Source: JBIOUF01 sp044866695
GTDB lineage: Bacteria; Actinomycetota; Actinomycetes; Propionibacteriales; Nocardioidaceae
Assembly (NCBI GenBank): GCA_044866695.1
Contig: JBIOUF010000165.1
Span: forward strand, 1-50,210
Length of the DNA stretch: 50,210 bases
Reading direction: 5' to 3'
In this document: positions 41,739 to 50,210 of the stretch, piece by piece
Numbering within the stretch: the first letter of the stretch is position 1
Layout: each line of letters opens with the position of its first letter
Position numbers and translations under genes: made by a program
Notes under the pieces: generated by a model
What the model was told of the DNA's origin: nothing
What the model saw: the letters and a program-made list of their open reading frames with translations, nothing else
Database searches by the model: none

Positions 41739-44700
41739 CTACGCTCGGCCGGTCGATCGGGCCATCCCTCTCTCCAGCGCCTCGACGACGTAGGGGCGGA
41801 GCCGGGCGGCGGGGATGATCTCGTCGACCGAGCCCATCCGCTGGGCGCGCTGGATGGTGTGGATCGAGTCGAACTCGGTGGCGACCTCGCCGAGCTTCTC
41901 CGACCGGACCTCCTCGGTGACCCGCAGCAGCTCGGTCCGCAGGGCGCCGATCTCCTCGGGACCGGCCTGCGCCACGGCGTCTCGCAGCCGTGCCACCCGC
42001 GGGTCGCGCTCGGTGCGGGTGCGGACGTCACGGGCGAAGACCGTGGCCGCCGCGGGCGCGCCGCCGATGACCGACGCGTAGGAGCCCTCGACCGCGGCGA
42101 CCTCCATCTCGGCGTTGAGTCGCTTGGAGAAGACCACGAACGCGCCGCCGTGGTAGCGGGAGACGACTACGAAGACGATCGGCCCGTCGAAGTTGGTGAC
42201 CGCTCGGCCGATCTCCGCGCCGTACTCCAGCTGCCAGTGCCGCATGGACTCCGGCGAGCCGTCGAAGCCGGACAGGTTGGCGAGCACCACCAGGGGCCGG
42301 TTGCCGCTGGCGGCGTTGACCGCGCGGGCGGCCTTGCGGGCCGACTGCGGGAACAGGGTGCCCGAGGTCCAGGCCGGCGGCCCGTCGGCGGGGACGAAGC
42401 CGCGTCGCGCGATCGAGCGCGACTCCAGGCCCAGCATGCAGACCGGGATGCCGCCGACGTGCGCGTCCCAGACCACCACGGTCTCCCCGCCCCGCCAGCG
42501 GGACCACCTCTCCAGTGGCTCGGAGTCGCTGTCGGTGACCGCCCGCAGCACAGAGCGGATGTCGAAGGGCTGCTTGCGCTCGGCGTTGTGCTCGTCGGAG
42601 AACACGTCACCGACCAGGCGCAGGTCGCTGCCGGCCAGGCGGGAGTGCGGAGCGCTCCGGACGTCGCGGTCGGCCGGGTCGGTGGTGACCGCCCGCCGAG
42701 GGAACCGCTCGCCCGGGACGACGTAGGTGTGGTCGTAGTGCCTCATCAGGATCCGGCAGGCGTCCTCGAGGCCCGTGGCCCAGTACTGCGCCTGCCCGTT
42801 GGGGCCCATGACCCGGTCGAAGCCGCCGATGCCGAAGTTGTCCTCCGCGGAGACCCCGCCGGAGAAGTCCAGCGCCTGCTTGCCGGTGAGCACCATCGTG
42901 CTGGTCGGCGTCATCACCAGGATGCCCCGGGTGTGCATCAGCATCGTGGCCTCGGCGTTCCAGTAGGGCTGCCCACCGACGTTGATTCCGGTCACGATGA
43001 CATTGATCTCACCGCCGCCCTGGGTGAACTCGATCAGCCCGCGCAGCACGGCGGCGATCCAGTCCATGTTCTCCGTGCCGGAATCCATGGCGATCAGCGC
43101 GCCGGAGGAGACGGCGAACCACTCCACCGGCACCTTCAGCCGGGCCGCGAGCTCGAGACCCGCCAGGATGCGCCGGCACTCCGGCTCGGCCAGGTTGCCC
43201 AGGCCCTTGGTCGGGTCGCTGAGCAGGGCCACCCGGGTCATGCCCTCCGGAACCTTGGTGGTGTGGCTGGTGAGCAGGCCGACCACGACGTTGGCGGTGT
43301 TCATCCCGGGCTCCCGGTCGACCGGGACCAGGGCACCCTCGGAGTCCAGGTCGTGCTCGGCGAACGTGCCGGGCGGGAAGTCCGCGGAGGCCCCGGCCGC
43401 CGGGGCGAGGATGCGGACGATCTCGTAGGGGTAGGGCACCCCGAACCGCTGCGCCACGAGCACCTTCTGCCGGTAGCGCGTGAGCGGCCGGACCGGCTCG
43501 TTGCCCGGGGTCCGCTCGGTGACCGTGACGCCCTGCCCGCCGACACCCTGGACGTCGAGCACCGCGCTGCGCGTGGAGCCGTCGGGTTGCGGCAGCCGCA
43601 CGCGCAGCAGCACCTTCTCCAGGTCGGCCCCCTCGGCGAGGGCCGCGAAGCCTCGGGCCAGGTCGACCCAGGCGGTGCGCGGCACGCTGAAGGGCGGGCG
43701 CACGTAGAGCACGATGCGGTTCGCCTTGGGCCGCTGCCGCGGCGGGTACCCGGCCATGGCCGCGCGCATGGCGGCCAGCGCCTGGAGTCCCATCCGGGCC
43801 AGCCACGGGTACGTCGGGGTGCCCGCACCATCCGGTACCGGGGTCAGGTCGCGGACCTCGGCCAGCGCGAACAGGCGGTGGTCGGCCGGGTTGTCGTGGG
43901 CGACGCCGTGGAACAGGTACACGTCCTCGGCCGAGGCCAGTCGCTCGAGGGTGAAGTTCGACAGCCGCCACAGGTCCAGGCGCTTGCCCAGCATCGGGTG
44001 CAGGTTGCGGTAGAGCGGGTCCTCGGCCAGCCCGCCACCGGCCTTGGGCCGGAAGCTCAGGTGCTGGGTCCGGAAGTGCTCCGGCGTCTCCCCACCGGTG
44101 CTCGTGACCGTCACGTCGAGACGCCAGGGGGGCCTGCCGAAGTCGCAGCTCTCGAGCATCCGGGTGACCTGGTCCGCGGTCTTGTCGATGTGCGGCTGGG
44201 GGTCGCTGCGCCAGGCGGCCACGTCCACGGTGACCGCGCGGTCGGTGCGGTCCTCGGCGAGGTGCTCGGCGACCGCGCGCGCGACCGTCGGCAGCTTGGC
44301 GAGCGGGGCGTAGGCGACCACCAGCCGGATGTGCTTGTTCTCGAACTCGTAGTCGGCCAGGCACAGCTGCAGCCCGGCGTGGGTGGCGAACCGGAGCTCG
44401 TGCAGCTCCCGGATCCGGTAGAACCGCCGGGCGTAGATCTCCAGGATCGCCTTGTGCAGCTCGGGATCGTCGCTGCCCAGCCATCGGCGCAGCAGCGCCC
44501 CCCGCTGGGGATGCGGCGAGACGACCAGCCGGTCGATGTGCGCCGAGCGGTCGGGGCCGGTCGGCGCCGCCGCCAGCGCGTCGAGCACCCGCTCGGTCTC
44601 GGCGTACTCCTCGGCGACCAGCGACTCCAGCACCGGCTCCTCGAAGTAGCGGAACCGGACGTCCCGGGCCAGCTCGGCCACCACCTGGTTGCGGCCCTGC

Positions 44701-47324
44701 GCGCCCTGCGCGAGCCGGTCGAGCCGGGCTCGCATGGTGGCGTCGGCGGAGGCCGCGAGGGCCTCGCCGGCCCGGAGCCGGCGTTCGAGGATCGACACCA
44801 CCACGGGAACCAGCTCGGCCACCCGCGAGAAGGAGCGGAACATCCACACGACGGCGGCGTACAGCTGGGGGGTGCGGTCCAGCGAGGCGACGCCGTACCG
44901 GGACAGCGCGGCCTCCAGCCGGGCGCGGTACTCGTCGGGCAGGCCGGCCCGGTCGACGTCTAGCCACTGCAGGTAGGACAGCAGATACTCCTGCGTGCTG
45001 GCACCGGTCAGGGAGTCGTCGGCCTCGGTGTCGGTGTCGGTGCGCGGCCGGTACAGCGAGCTCACCTCGGCGAACAGGTCGAGCAGGCCGTCCTCGCACT
45101 CCAGCAGCCCGGGGTCGGCCGGCGGGCTCACCTCGCCGAGCCGCCGCTGCTCGGTGAGCACCCGGCGCAGCGCCCGCGGGTCGAGGTCGTAGCCGAGCAG
45201 GTAGCTGCGCAGCTGCCCGAAGACCCGCTCGCACAGCGGCTTCCCGGGGTCCGGACGGGCCTCCAGGCCGCGCAGGTCGAGCTCGGACTCGGAGACGACC
45301 GCGGCGACCTCGGCCCGGGCGGCCTTGATCCGCAGCAACGCGGCGCCGGCGGCCACCTGGACGTTCGCCGCCACGTCGACGCCGGCCACCTCGCCGGCGT
45401 ACGGCGCGGTGACGGTGGACTCCATCTTCATGCTCTCCAGCACGGCGACGGGGTCCCCCTCGGCGACCACGTCGCCGGGCTTGACCAGGATCGAGACCAC
45501 GAACGCCGGCCAGCCGGCCCGCACCACGCCGCCGTCGTCGCGGACCACCAGGTGGGTCTTCTCGTCCACCACGATCCGGAACGCGGCGCCCTGGGACTGC
45601 GCCAGCACGCGGTACTGCCGGCCGCCGCAGCGGACCCGGCGCTCGAACTCGTTGAGCACGTCGACCGCGAGGTCGGCGGCGACGTTGCCGTGGCGGACCC
45701 GGTAGGAGCCCGGCGCGGTGCGGTAGACCTCGAGGTCGTAGCCCGCGCCGTCGTAGCGCAGCTGGACCTTGGTACCCATCCGCTCCGGCTGCACGGGGCG
45801 GCCCCGCCGCGCCCCGGCGTGGAAGGCGGCCTCGACGCCCGCGTGGTCGGCCTTGTACGCCTCGACCGCCGCGACCAGCAGGGCGACGGGGTGCGGCGGC
45901 GGAAGGTGCTCGCCCGCGGCGGTCATGCCGTCGAGCCAGCGGTTGTCGACCTCGCCGGAGCGCACCTCCGGCCGGTCGAGCAGGCCGAGCAGGAAGGACC
46001 GGTTGGTGGTCCCGTCCTCGACGACGACCGCGCTCTGGGCCAGCGCGCGGCGGAGCCGGGCCAGGGCCTCGTCGCGGTTCTCGCCCCAGGCGATCACCTT
46101 GGCGATCATCGAGTCGAACGCCGCGGAGACGGTGTCGCCCTGGCGGACTCCCGAGTCGACGCGGACGCCGGAGCCGCTGGCCAGCCGCAGCATCGCGACC
46201 CGGCCGGGGGCGGGCACGAACCCCTGCTCGGGGTCCTCGGCGCACAGCCGGGCCTCCACCGCGTGGCCGTTGGTGACCGGCTGGTCGCCCTCGAGGCGAC
46301 CGCCGCTGGCGACATGGAGCTGCAGCTTGACCAGGTCCAGCCCGGTCGTCGCCTCGGTCACCGGGTGCTCGACCTGGAGGCGGGTGTTGACCTCCATGAA
46401 CAGGAACTGCCGGGTCTCCGGGTCGACCAGGAACTCGACCGTCCCGGCGTTGCAGTAGCCGGCGGCCTTGGCCAGCCGTACGGCGGCGGCCCGGATGGCG
46501 TCGTCGGTGGCCCGGTCCAGCGCCGTGGACGCCGACTCCTCGATCACCTTCTGGTTGCGCCGCTGCACGCTGCAGTCGCGGACGCCGACCGCCCAGGTGG
46601 TGCCGTAGGAGTCGGCGATGACCTGGACCTCGACGTGCCGGGCCGCCGCGACGAACAGCTCGAGGAACACCGCCGGGTCACCGAAGGCCAGCTCGGCCTC
46701 GCTGCGCGCGGACACCAGGGCGCCGGCCAGCTCGTCGGGGGTCCGGACCACCCGGATGCCGCGACCTCCGCCTCCGGCGGACGCCTTGATCACCACGGGG
46801 TAGCCGAGCTGCTCGGCCTGCCGGGCCGCCTCCTCGGGGTCGTCGACCGGTCCGCCGCCCCAGGGGACCACGGGCACGTCGGCCTCCTCGGCCAGCCGCT
46901 TGGAGCGGACCTTGTCGCCGAGCATGCGGATGGTGTGGCTGTCCGGCCCCACGAAGGTGATGCCGGCCTCCTCGCACCGCTGGGCGAACGACGCCCGCTC
47001 TGAGACGAAGCCCCAGCCGACCCACACCGCGTCGCAGGACGCCTCGACCAGCGCCTTCACCACCGTCGCCTCGTCGAGGTAGCGGGACTTGCGATGCCCG
47101 TCGGCAGGGTCCAGGTAGGTCGCCGGCCCCAGGCACACCGCCTCGTCGGCCTCCTGCACGAACCACGCGTCCGCGTCCGGGTCGGTGTAGAGCGCGACGG
47201 TGCTGATGCCGCCCTGGTCGCCGCCGAGGGCGCCGTCCAGGCGGTTCAGCTCGGCCACCGCGGTGAGCACGCGCATGGCGGGCTCACCCCGGTTGACGAT
47301 GCCGAGCCTGCGGATCTTCTTCAC
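41739..47324 (-). CDS. Single-chain, eukaryotic-type acyl-CoA carboxylase
   Basis: An 1,861-residue fusion of all carboxylase parts, predicted to make malonyl-CoA. Residues 1-470 are biotin carboxylase, with the ATP-grasp loop ASAGGGGRG (181-189) and EVNTRLQVEHPVTE. Residues about 600-668 are the biotin carrier, with ESMKMEST and Lys633 biotinylated. Residues about 680-1280 correspond to the ACC central region, including LWRLSNF near 1118. Residues about 1285-1861 are the carboxyltransferase. Most bacteria use separate subunits. GTG 47324 overlaps the synthase stop by four bases. Acetyl-CoA is the likely substrate, inferred from architecture. Confidence 0.9.
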   Translation of the reverse strand: MKKIRRLGIVNRGEPAMRVLTAVAELNRLDGALGGDQGGISTVALYTDPDADAWFVQEADEAVCLGPATYLDPADGHRKSRYLDEATVVKALVEASCDAVWVGWGFVSERASFAQRCEEAGITFVGPDSHTIRMLGDKVRSKRLAEEADVPVVPWGGGPVDDPEEAARQAEQLGYPVVIKASAGGGGRGIRVVRTPDELAGALVSARSEAELAFGDPAVFLELFVAAARHVEVQVIADSYGTTWAVGVRDCSVQRRNQKVIEESASTALDRATDDAIRAAAVRLAKAAGYCNAGTVEFLVDPETRQFLFMEVNTRLQVEHPVTEATTGLDLVKLQLHVASGGRLEGDQPVTNGHAVEARLCAEDPEQGFVPAPGRVAMLRLASGSGVRVDSGVRQGDTVSAAFDSMIAKVIAWGENRDEALARLRRALAQSAVVVEDGTTNRSFLLGLLDRPEVRSGEVDNRWLDGMTAAGEHLPPPHPVALLVAAVEAYKADHAGVEAAFHAGARRGRPVQPERMGTKVQLRYDGAGYDLEVYRTAPGSYRVRHGNVAADLAVDVLNEFERRVRCGGRQYRVLAQSQGAAFRIVVDEKTHLVVRDDGGVVRAGWPAFVVSILVKPGDVVAEGDPVAVLESMKMESTVTAPYAGEVAGVDVAANVQVAAGAALLRIKAARAEVAAVVSESELDLRGLEARPDPGKPLCERVFGQLRSYLLGYDLDPRALRRVLTEQRRLGEVSPPADPGLLECEDGLLDLFAEVSSLYRPRTDTDTEADDSLTGASTQEYLLSYLQWLDVDRAGLPDEYRARLEAALSRYGVASLDRTPQLYAAVVWMFRSFSRVAELVPVVVSILERRLRAGEALAASADATMRARLDRLAQGAQGRNQVVAELARDVRFRYFEEPVLESLVAEEYAETERVLDALAAAPTGPDRSAHIDRLVVSPHPQRGALLRRWLGSDDPELHKAILEIYARRFYRIRELHELRFATHAGLQLCLADYEFENKHIRLVVAYAPLAKLPTVARAVAEHLAEDRTDRAVTVDVAAWRSDPQPHIDKTADQVTRMLESCDFGRPPWRLDVTVTSTGGETPEHFRTQHLSFRPKAGGGLAEDPLYRNLHPMLGKRLDLWRLSNFTLERLASAEDVYLFHGVAHDNPADHRLFALAEVRDLTPVPDGAGTPTYPWLARMGLQALAAMRAAMAGYPPRQRPKANRIVLYVRPPFSVPRTAWVDLARGFAALAEGADLEKVLLRVRLPQPDGSTRSAVLDVQGVGGQGVTVTERTPGNEPVRPLTRYRQKVLVAQRFGVPYPYEIVRILAPAAGASADFPPGTFAEHDLDSEGALVPVDREPGMNTANVVVGLLTSHTTKVPEGMTRVALLSDPTKGLGNLAEPECRRILAGLELAARLKVPVEWFAVSSGALIAMDSGTENMDWIAAVLRGLIEFTQGGGEINVIVTGINVGGQPYWNAEATMLMHTRGILVMTPTSTMVLTGKQALDFSGGVSAEDNFGIGGFDRVMGPNGQAQYWATGLEDACRILMRHYDHTYVVPGERFPRRAVTTDPADRDVRSAPHSRLAGSDLRLVGDVFSDEHNAERKQPFDIRSVLRAVTDSDSEPLERWSRWRGGETVVVWDAHVGGIPVCMLGLESRSIARRGFVPADGPPAWTSGTLFPQSARKAARAVNAASGNRPLVVLANLSGFDGSPESMRHWQLEYGAEIGRAVTNFDGPIVFVVVSRYHGGAFVVFSKRLNAEMEVAAVEGSYASVIGGAPAAATVFARDVRTRTERDPRVARLRDAVAQAGPEEIGALRTELLRVTEEVRSEKLGEVATEFDSIHTIQRAQRMGSVDEIIPAARLRPYVVEALERGMARSTGRA

Positions 47325-50210
47325 GACCCGGTCCCTTCGTCGTCCGGCCCTGCGTCCGCCGGCGACGTGTGGCCTGACATCACCTCACGCAACGGGCCAC
47401 GCACCTCCTCGGCGAGCTCTCCGGGCATCGGCACGGTGCGGTAGCCCTCCAGCCTCAGCACGACGCTGCCGGCCAGGTCCTGCACCCGGCAGTCGAAGCT
47501 GCCCGGCTCGGTCGCGGGCTCCGCGACGGCCACCGTCCCCTCGGCGCCGACCGGCTCCGCGGGGCGGCGCAGCAGGCTCAGCCGGTCCACGTGTGCCGGC
47601 AGCGCGAGCCGGCCCTGCGACCCGGCCTCCCACAGGCCGGCGACCTGGAAGCACAGCTCCACCAGCCGTGGCCCGAGCACCGTGGCCGCGGCCCCGGCCT
47701 CACGGTCCGGGGGAAGGTGCCCGGAGAACCGCCCGGCGGCTCCGCCGTTCTGCTGCCAGGCCTCGGCCACCACCTGGTAGGCGGGACCGTGGAAGTACAG
47801 CCGGTAGACGTCCTCCGGCGGCACCACGCGGGCGTCCTCGGCCCGGCCGACCGGCCCGCCGTCCTCACCGGCGTCCGACGGCGGCCCGGCCGAGAGCCGC
47901 ACCTTGCCGGTGAAGTGCACCGTCCGCTGCGGCACGTCGCTTCCGGGCAGCACCCGCTCGGCCTCCAGGCGGCAGTCCGCGACGAGGTCGTCGCCGTCGG
48001 GCCGGATCCCCGCCGTGATGGTCAGGGTGCGCGGCTGGTCGCGGTAGAACTTCACCGGGACCAGGAAGTCCACGTCCTCCACCGACGCCACGGTCAGGTC
48101 GGGCACCAGGAGCCGGGCGACCTCCGCGAAGCCCTCCATGCCCATGACGCCGGGGAGCACGGGGGTGCCGTCGATGCGGTGGTCGTCCAGGTACGGCTGG
48201 GCCTTCGGGTCCAGCGACGTCCTGACCACCAGCCCGTCGTGGACGTCGGCCGCGACCACCTCGCCGACCAGCGGGCCGGCGTCGGCCAGGTCGAGCGCGG
48301 AGACGTCCAGGCCACCGGTGGCGTGGTAGCCCTCGGCCATCCGGCCGAGCACCCCGGCCACCACGACCTCGCCGTGGTACGGCGACGAGGTCAGCTCGCG
48401 GCGAATCCAGGCCACGCCCGCCTCCGGCGGCAGCATCTGCACCCCGGCCATCTCCATGATCTTCGGGATGGAGCCCCGGGTGGCCATGCCGATGCCGCCC
48501 CAAGCGGTCCAGTCCAGCGCGAGGCCACGGGTGTCGGGCCGGGTACGCCGGAAGCTGCTGGTGATCTTGCACAGCAGGTCGTTCGCCGCGGCGTAGTCGG
48601 TCTGGCCGGCGTTGCCGAACCGGCCGGCCACCGAGGAGAACACCACGGTGGCACCCACGGGCAGGTCCCGGGCAGCCGACAGCAGGTTGAACCAGCCGTC
48701 CGCCTTCACGTCGAGGACCAGGTCGAACTCGCGCGGCTCCTTGTCCGGCAGAGCCCGGCTGACCTCGATCCCGGCCGCGTGCAGCAGCAGGTCGACGCGG
48801 CCGCTTGCCGCCGCCACCTGCTCGAGCACGCCGGCCACCGCGTCGGCGTCGGTGAGGTTCACCGAGTGGTAGTGCGCCGTGCCGCCCGCCTCGCGGACCG
48901 CGTTGATCGCGGTCAGCGCGGCGGTGAGCCGCTCGTAGCCGGCCAGCTCGCGCTCGATGGCGACCGGCGTGGGCCGCTCGCCGCGCTCCTTCATCCGGGC
49001 GGCGAGCACCGACTTGAACCCGTCGCGGTCGGCGACGTACTGGGCCAGGTCGGGATCGGCCGGGTCCGGCTCGGGGGTCAGGTCGAGCAGGTGGAACGTC
49101 GCACCGGACGCCCTGGCCAGGTCGGCGGTGATCGCCGCGACGATGCTTCCCGCCGCCCCGGTGACCAGCACGGTGCTGTCCGCCCCGAGCTCGCTGGCAC
49201 CCTCGGCCGGCCGGTCCTGGGGCGGGAACGCCCGCAGCGCCAGCCCGACGCCCCAGCGCCGGCCGTCGACGCGGCCGACCTCGACGCAGCCGGGGTCGGT
49301 GAGGGTCTCCTCGACCAGGACGTCGGCCAGCGCGGCGGTCTTGCGGCTGGGCTGGAAGTCCACCGCCTTGACCACGGCGTCGGGACGCTCCCGCTTGTAG
49401 GACTTGGCGAACCCGGTGACGGCGCCGCCCATCGGCGCGGACGCGCCGGTCTCGTCGTACCCGTGGAAGCCGCCCAGCCGCGTGCCGGCCACCAGGAACG
49501 GGCTGTCGTCGTACAGCCTGCGCATCGTCGCGTAGAGCGCCTTCACCCGGCGGCGCAGCGCCTCTCGCCAGCCGTCGAGGTCGAGGTCGGCGTGCGGGCC
49601 CTCGTCGTCGAGCGCGGCCAGCCAGTAGACGCCGGCGATGTCGCCCTCGGCGCGCCATTGGTCGACCTGCCCGACGATGTCGTCGGTGGGCGTGCCGGGG
49701 TCGAGGGTCAGCGCGGTGGCACCGGCCTTGTCGAGCCGCTTCACCAGCGCGTCGGCGACCCCGCCCTCGTCGCGCATGACCACGACCCGCGCGTCGGCCA
49801 GGCTCACGCCGGTCGGCACGCACTGCTCCAGCGCGGGCCGCAGCGTGGGCACCGGGACCCGCCGGGGCAGCCGGTCCACCGCGTCCAGGTCTCCGACCAC
49901 GGCGGGGGACGTCGCCACGCCCGAGGTCTCGCTCGGGGCGGTCACGGCTGCAGCCACCGGCGCGGCGGCCGGTGCCGCGGTCGGTGCCGCGGTCGGGGCC
50001 TGGATGCCGGTCTTGTCCCGCACCCAGCCGACCACGTGGGTCAGGGTCGGGAAGTCCCGCAGCGACAGCGTGTCGTTACGCTCCACGCCGAACCGCTCCC
50101 GGACCGCGGCGAACACCTCGGCCTGCTTGACCGTGTCCACCCCCAGGTCGGCCTCCAGGTCCAGGTCCAGGTCCAGCAGCTCCTCGGGGTACCCGGTCAG
50201 CTCCGCCACG
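47321..50210 (-). CDS. PfaA-like polyketide/fatty-acid synthase, C-terminal part (partial)
   Basis: Only the last 962 residues are in the window; the frame runs out of the right edge. The visible order is an acyl-carrier domain (1-65), an Ala/Pro linker (70-95), a ketoreductase half-pair and catalytic domain (about 120-620), then a double-hot-dog dehydratase (about 640-930). The ketoreductase has VTGAAGSI (349-356), a Ser525/526 site, Tyr539 and Asn543. The dehydratase has HRIDGTPVLP (His677). ACP-KR-DH matches the end of PUFA-synthase PfaA proteins. In the carrier domain the expected Ser of the DS motif is Thr26 (GVDTVKQ). Confidence 0.85.
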   Translation of the reverse strand, partial: VAELTGYPEELLDLDLDLEADLGVDTVKQAEVFAAVRERFGVERNDTLSLRDFPTLTHVVGWVRDKTGIQAPTAAPTAAPAAAPVAAAVTAPSETSGVATSPAVVGDLDAVDRLPRRVPVPTLRPALEQCVPTGVSLADARVVVMRDEGGVADALVKRLDKAGATALTLDPGTPTDDIVGQVDQWRAEGDIAGVYWLAALDDEGPHADLDLDGWREALRRRVKALYATMRRLYDDSPFLVAGTRLGGFHGYDETGASAPMGGAVTGFAKSYKRERPDAVVKAVDFQPSRKTAALADVLVEETLTDPGCVEVGRVDGRRWGVGLALRAFPPQDRPAEGASELGADSTVLVTGAAGSIVAAITADLARASGATFHLLDLTPEPDPADPDLAQYVADRDGFKSVLAARMKERGERPTPVAIERELAGYERLTAALTAINAVREAGGTAHYHSVNLTDADAVAGVLEQVAAASGRVDLLLHAAGIEVSRALPDKEPREFDLVLDVKADGWFNLLSAARDLPVGATVVFSSVAGRFGNAGQTDYAAANDLLCKITSSFRRTRPDTRGLALDWTAWGGIGMATRGSIPKIMEMAGVQMLPPEAGVAWIRRELTSSPYHGEVVVAGVLGRMAEGYHATGGLDVSALDLADAGPLVGEVVAADVHDGLVVRTSLDPKAQPYLDDHRIDGTPVLPGVMGMEGFAEVARLLVPDLTVASVEDVDFLVPVKFYRDQPRTLTITAGIRPDGDDLVADCRLEAERVLPGSDVPQRTVHFTGKVRLSAGPPSDAGEDGGPVGRAEDARVVPPEDVYRLYFHGPAYQVVAEAWQQNGGAAGRFSGHLPPDREAGAAATVLGPRLVELCFQVAGLWEAGSQGRLALPAHVDRLSLLRRPAEPVGAEGTVAVAEPATEPGSFDCRVQDLAGSVVLRLEGYRTVPMPGELAEEVRGPLREVMSGHTSPADAGPDDEGTGS

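Noticed and set aside
41631..44963. 1,110-residue forward frame antisense to the carboxylase
   Set aside because: The opposite strand encodes a recognisable carboxyltransferase and central region. The forward product has no domain signature.

Overview
The window is very GC-rich, gene-dense chromosomal DNA from a proteasome-bearing actinobacterium. The complete Pup-proteasome locus with pafBC, frequent GTG starts, start/stop overlaps (GTGA, ATGA) and apparently leaderless promoters all point there. The style is closest to Nocardioides-like Propionibacteriales, but that assignment is inference.

Region 1 (1-13.7 kb) is the protein-quality-control locus. It runs M50 site-2 protease, trmI, arc/mpa ATPase, a reverse-strand Nudix/methyltransferase pair, dop, pup, prcB, prcA, pafA, an FKBP lipoprotein, pafB and pafC. 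Dop deamidates Pup (which ends Gly-Gly-Gln), PafA ligates it to lysines, and ARC feeds pupylated proteins to the PrcBA proteasome. PafBC is the WYL-type transcriptional activator pair. Region 2 (13.8-22.5 kb) holds tatA, tatC, a small unknown coupled to tatC, an ECF sigma factor with a membrane partner, a lipid kinase, the helicase helY, an Lrp/AsnC regulator and a 5'-3' exonuclease.

Region 3 (22.5-29.6 kb) is a lysine-degradation (kam) cluster. kamA is divergent from kdd, an amidohydrolase, kamD, kamE and kal. Together they take lysine through beta-lysine and 3,5-diaminohexanoate; the cleavage enzyme Kce is not in the window. Region 4 (30-36.2 kb) holds lnt, ppm1 and fxsA (a tightly coupled lipoprotein/mannosyl-lipid operon), rbpA behind a SigR-type promoter, a UMF1-type MFS protein, a glycerophosphodiester phosphodiesterase and a small zinc-ribbon protein. 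Region 5 (36.3-41.3 kb) holds an HTH-MurA fusion with its own palindromic operator, a META-domain lipoprotein, an MFS transporter, a pair of tiny overlapping reading frames and a Sfp-type phosphopantetheinyl transferase.

Region 6 (41.7-50.2 kb, reverse strand) is the end of a PfaA-like polyketide/fatty-acid synthase (ACP-KR-DH visible, 5' end outside the window). It overlaps by 4 bases a 1,861-residue single-chain acyl-CoA carboxylase built like the eukaryotic enzyme. With the nearby phosphopantetheinyl transferase this looks like a self-contained lipid-synthesis system.

Three dispersed repeat families fill the gaps. One is an 84-bp element with perfect 11-bp inverted ends, four copies of identical length. 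One is a pair of inverted 22-bp tandem arrays, each in a convergent gap. One is a family built on GGTGGTTGAGGAGCGAGC. I saw no tRNA, rRNA, CRISPR array or insertion sequence.
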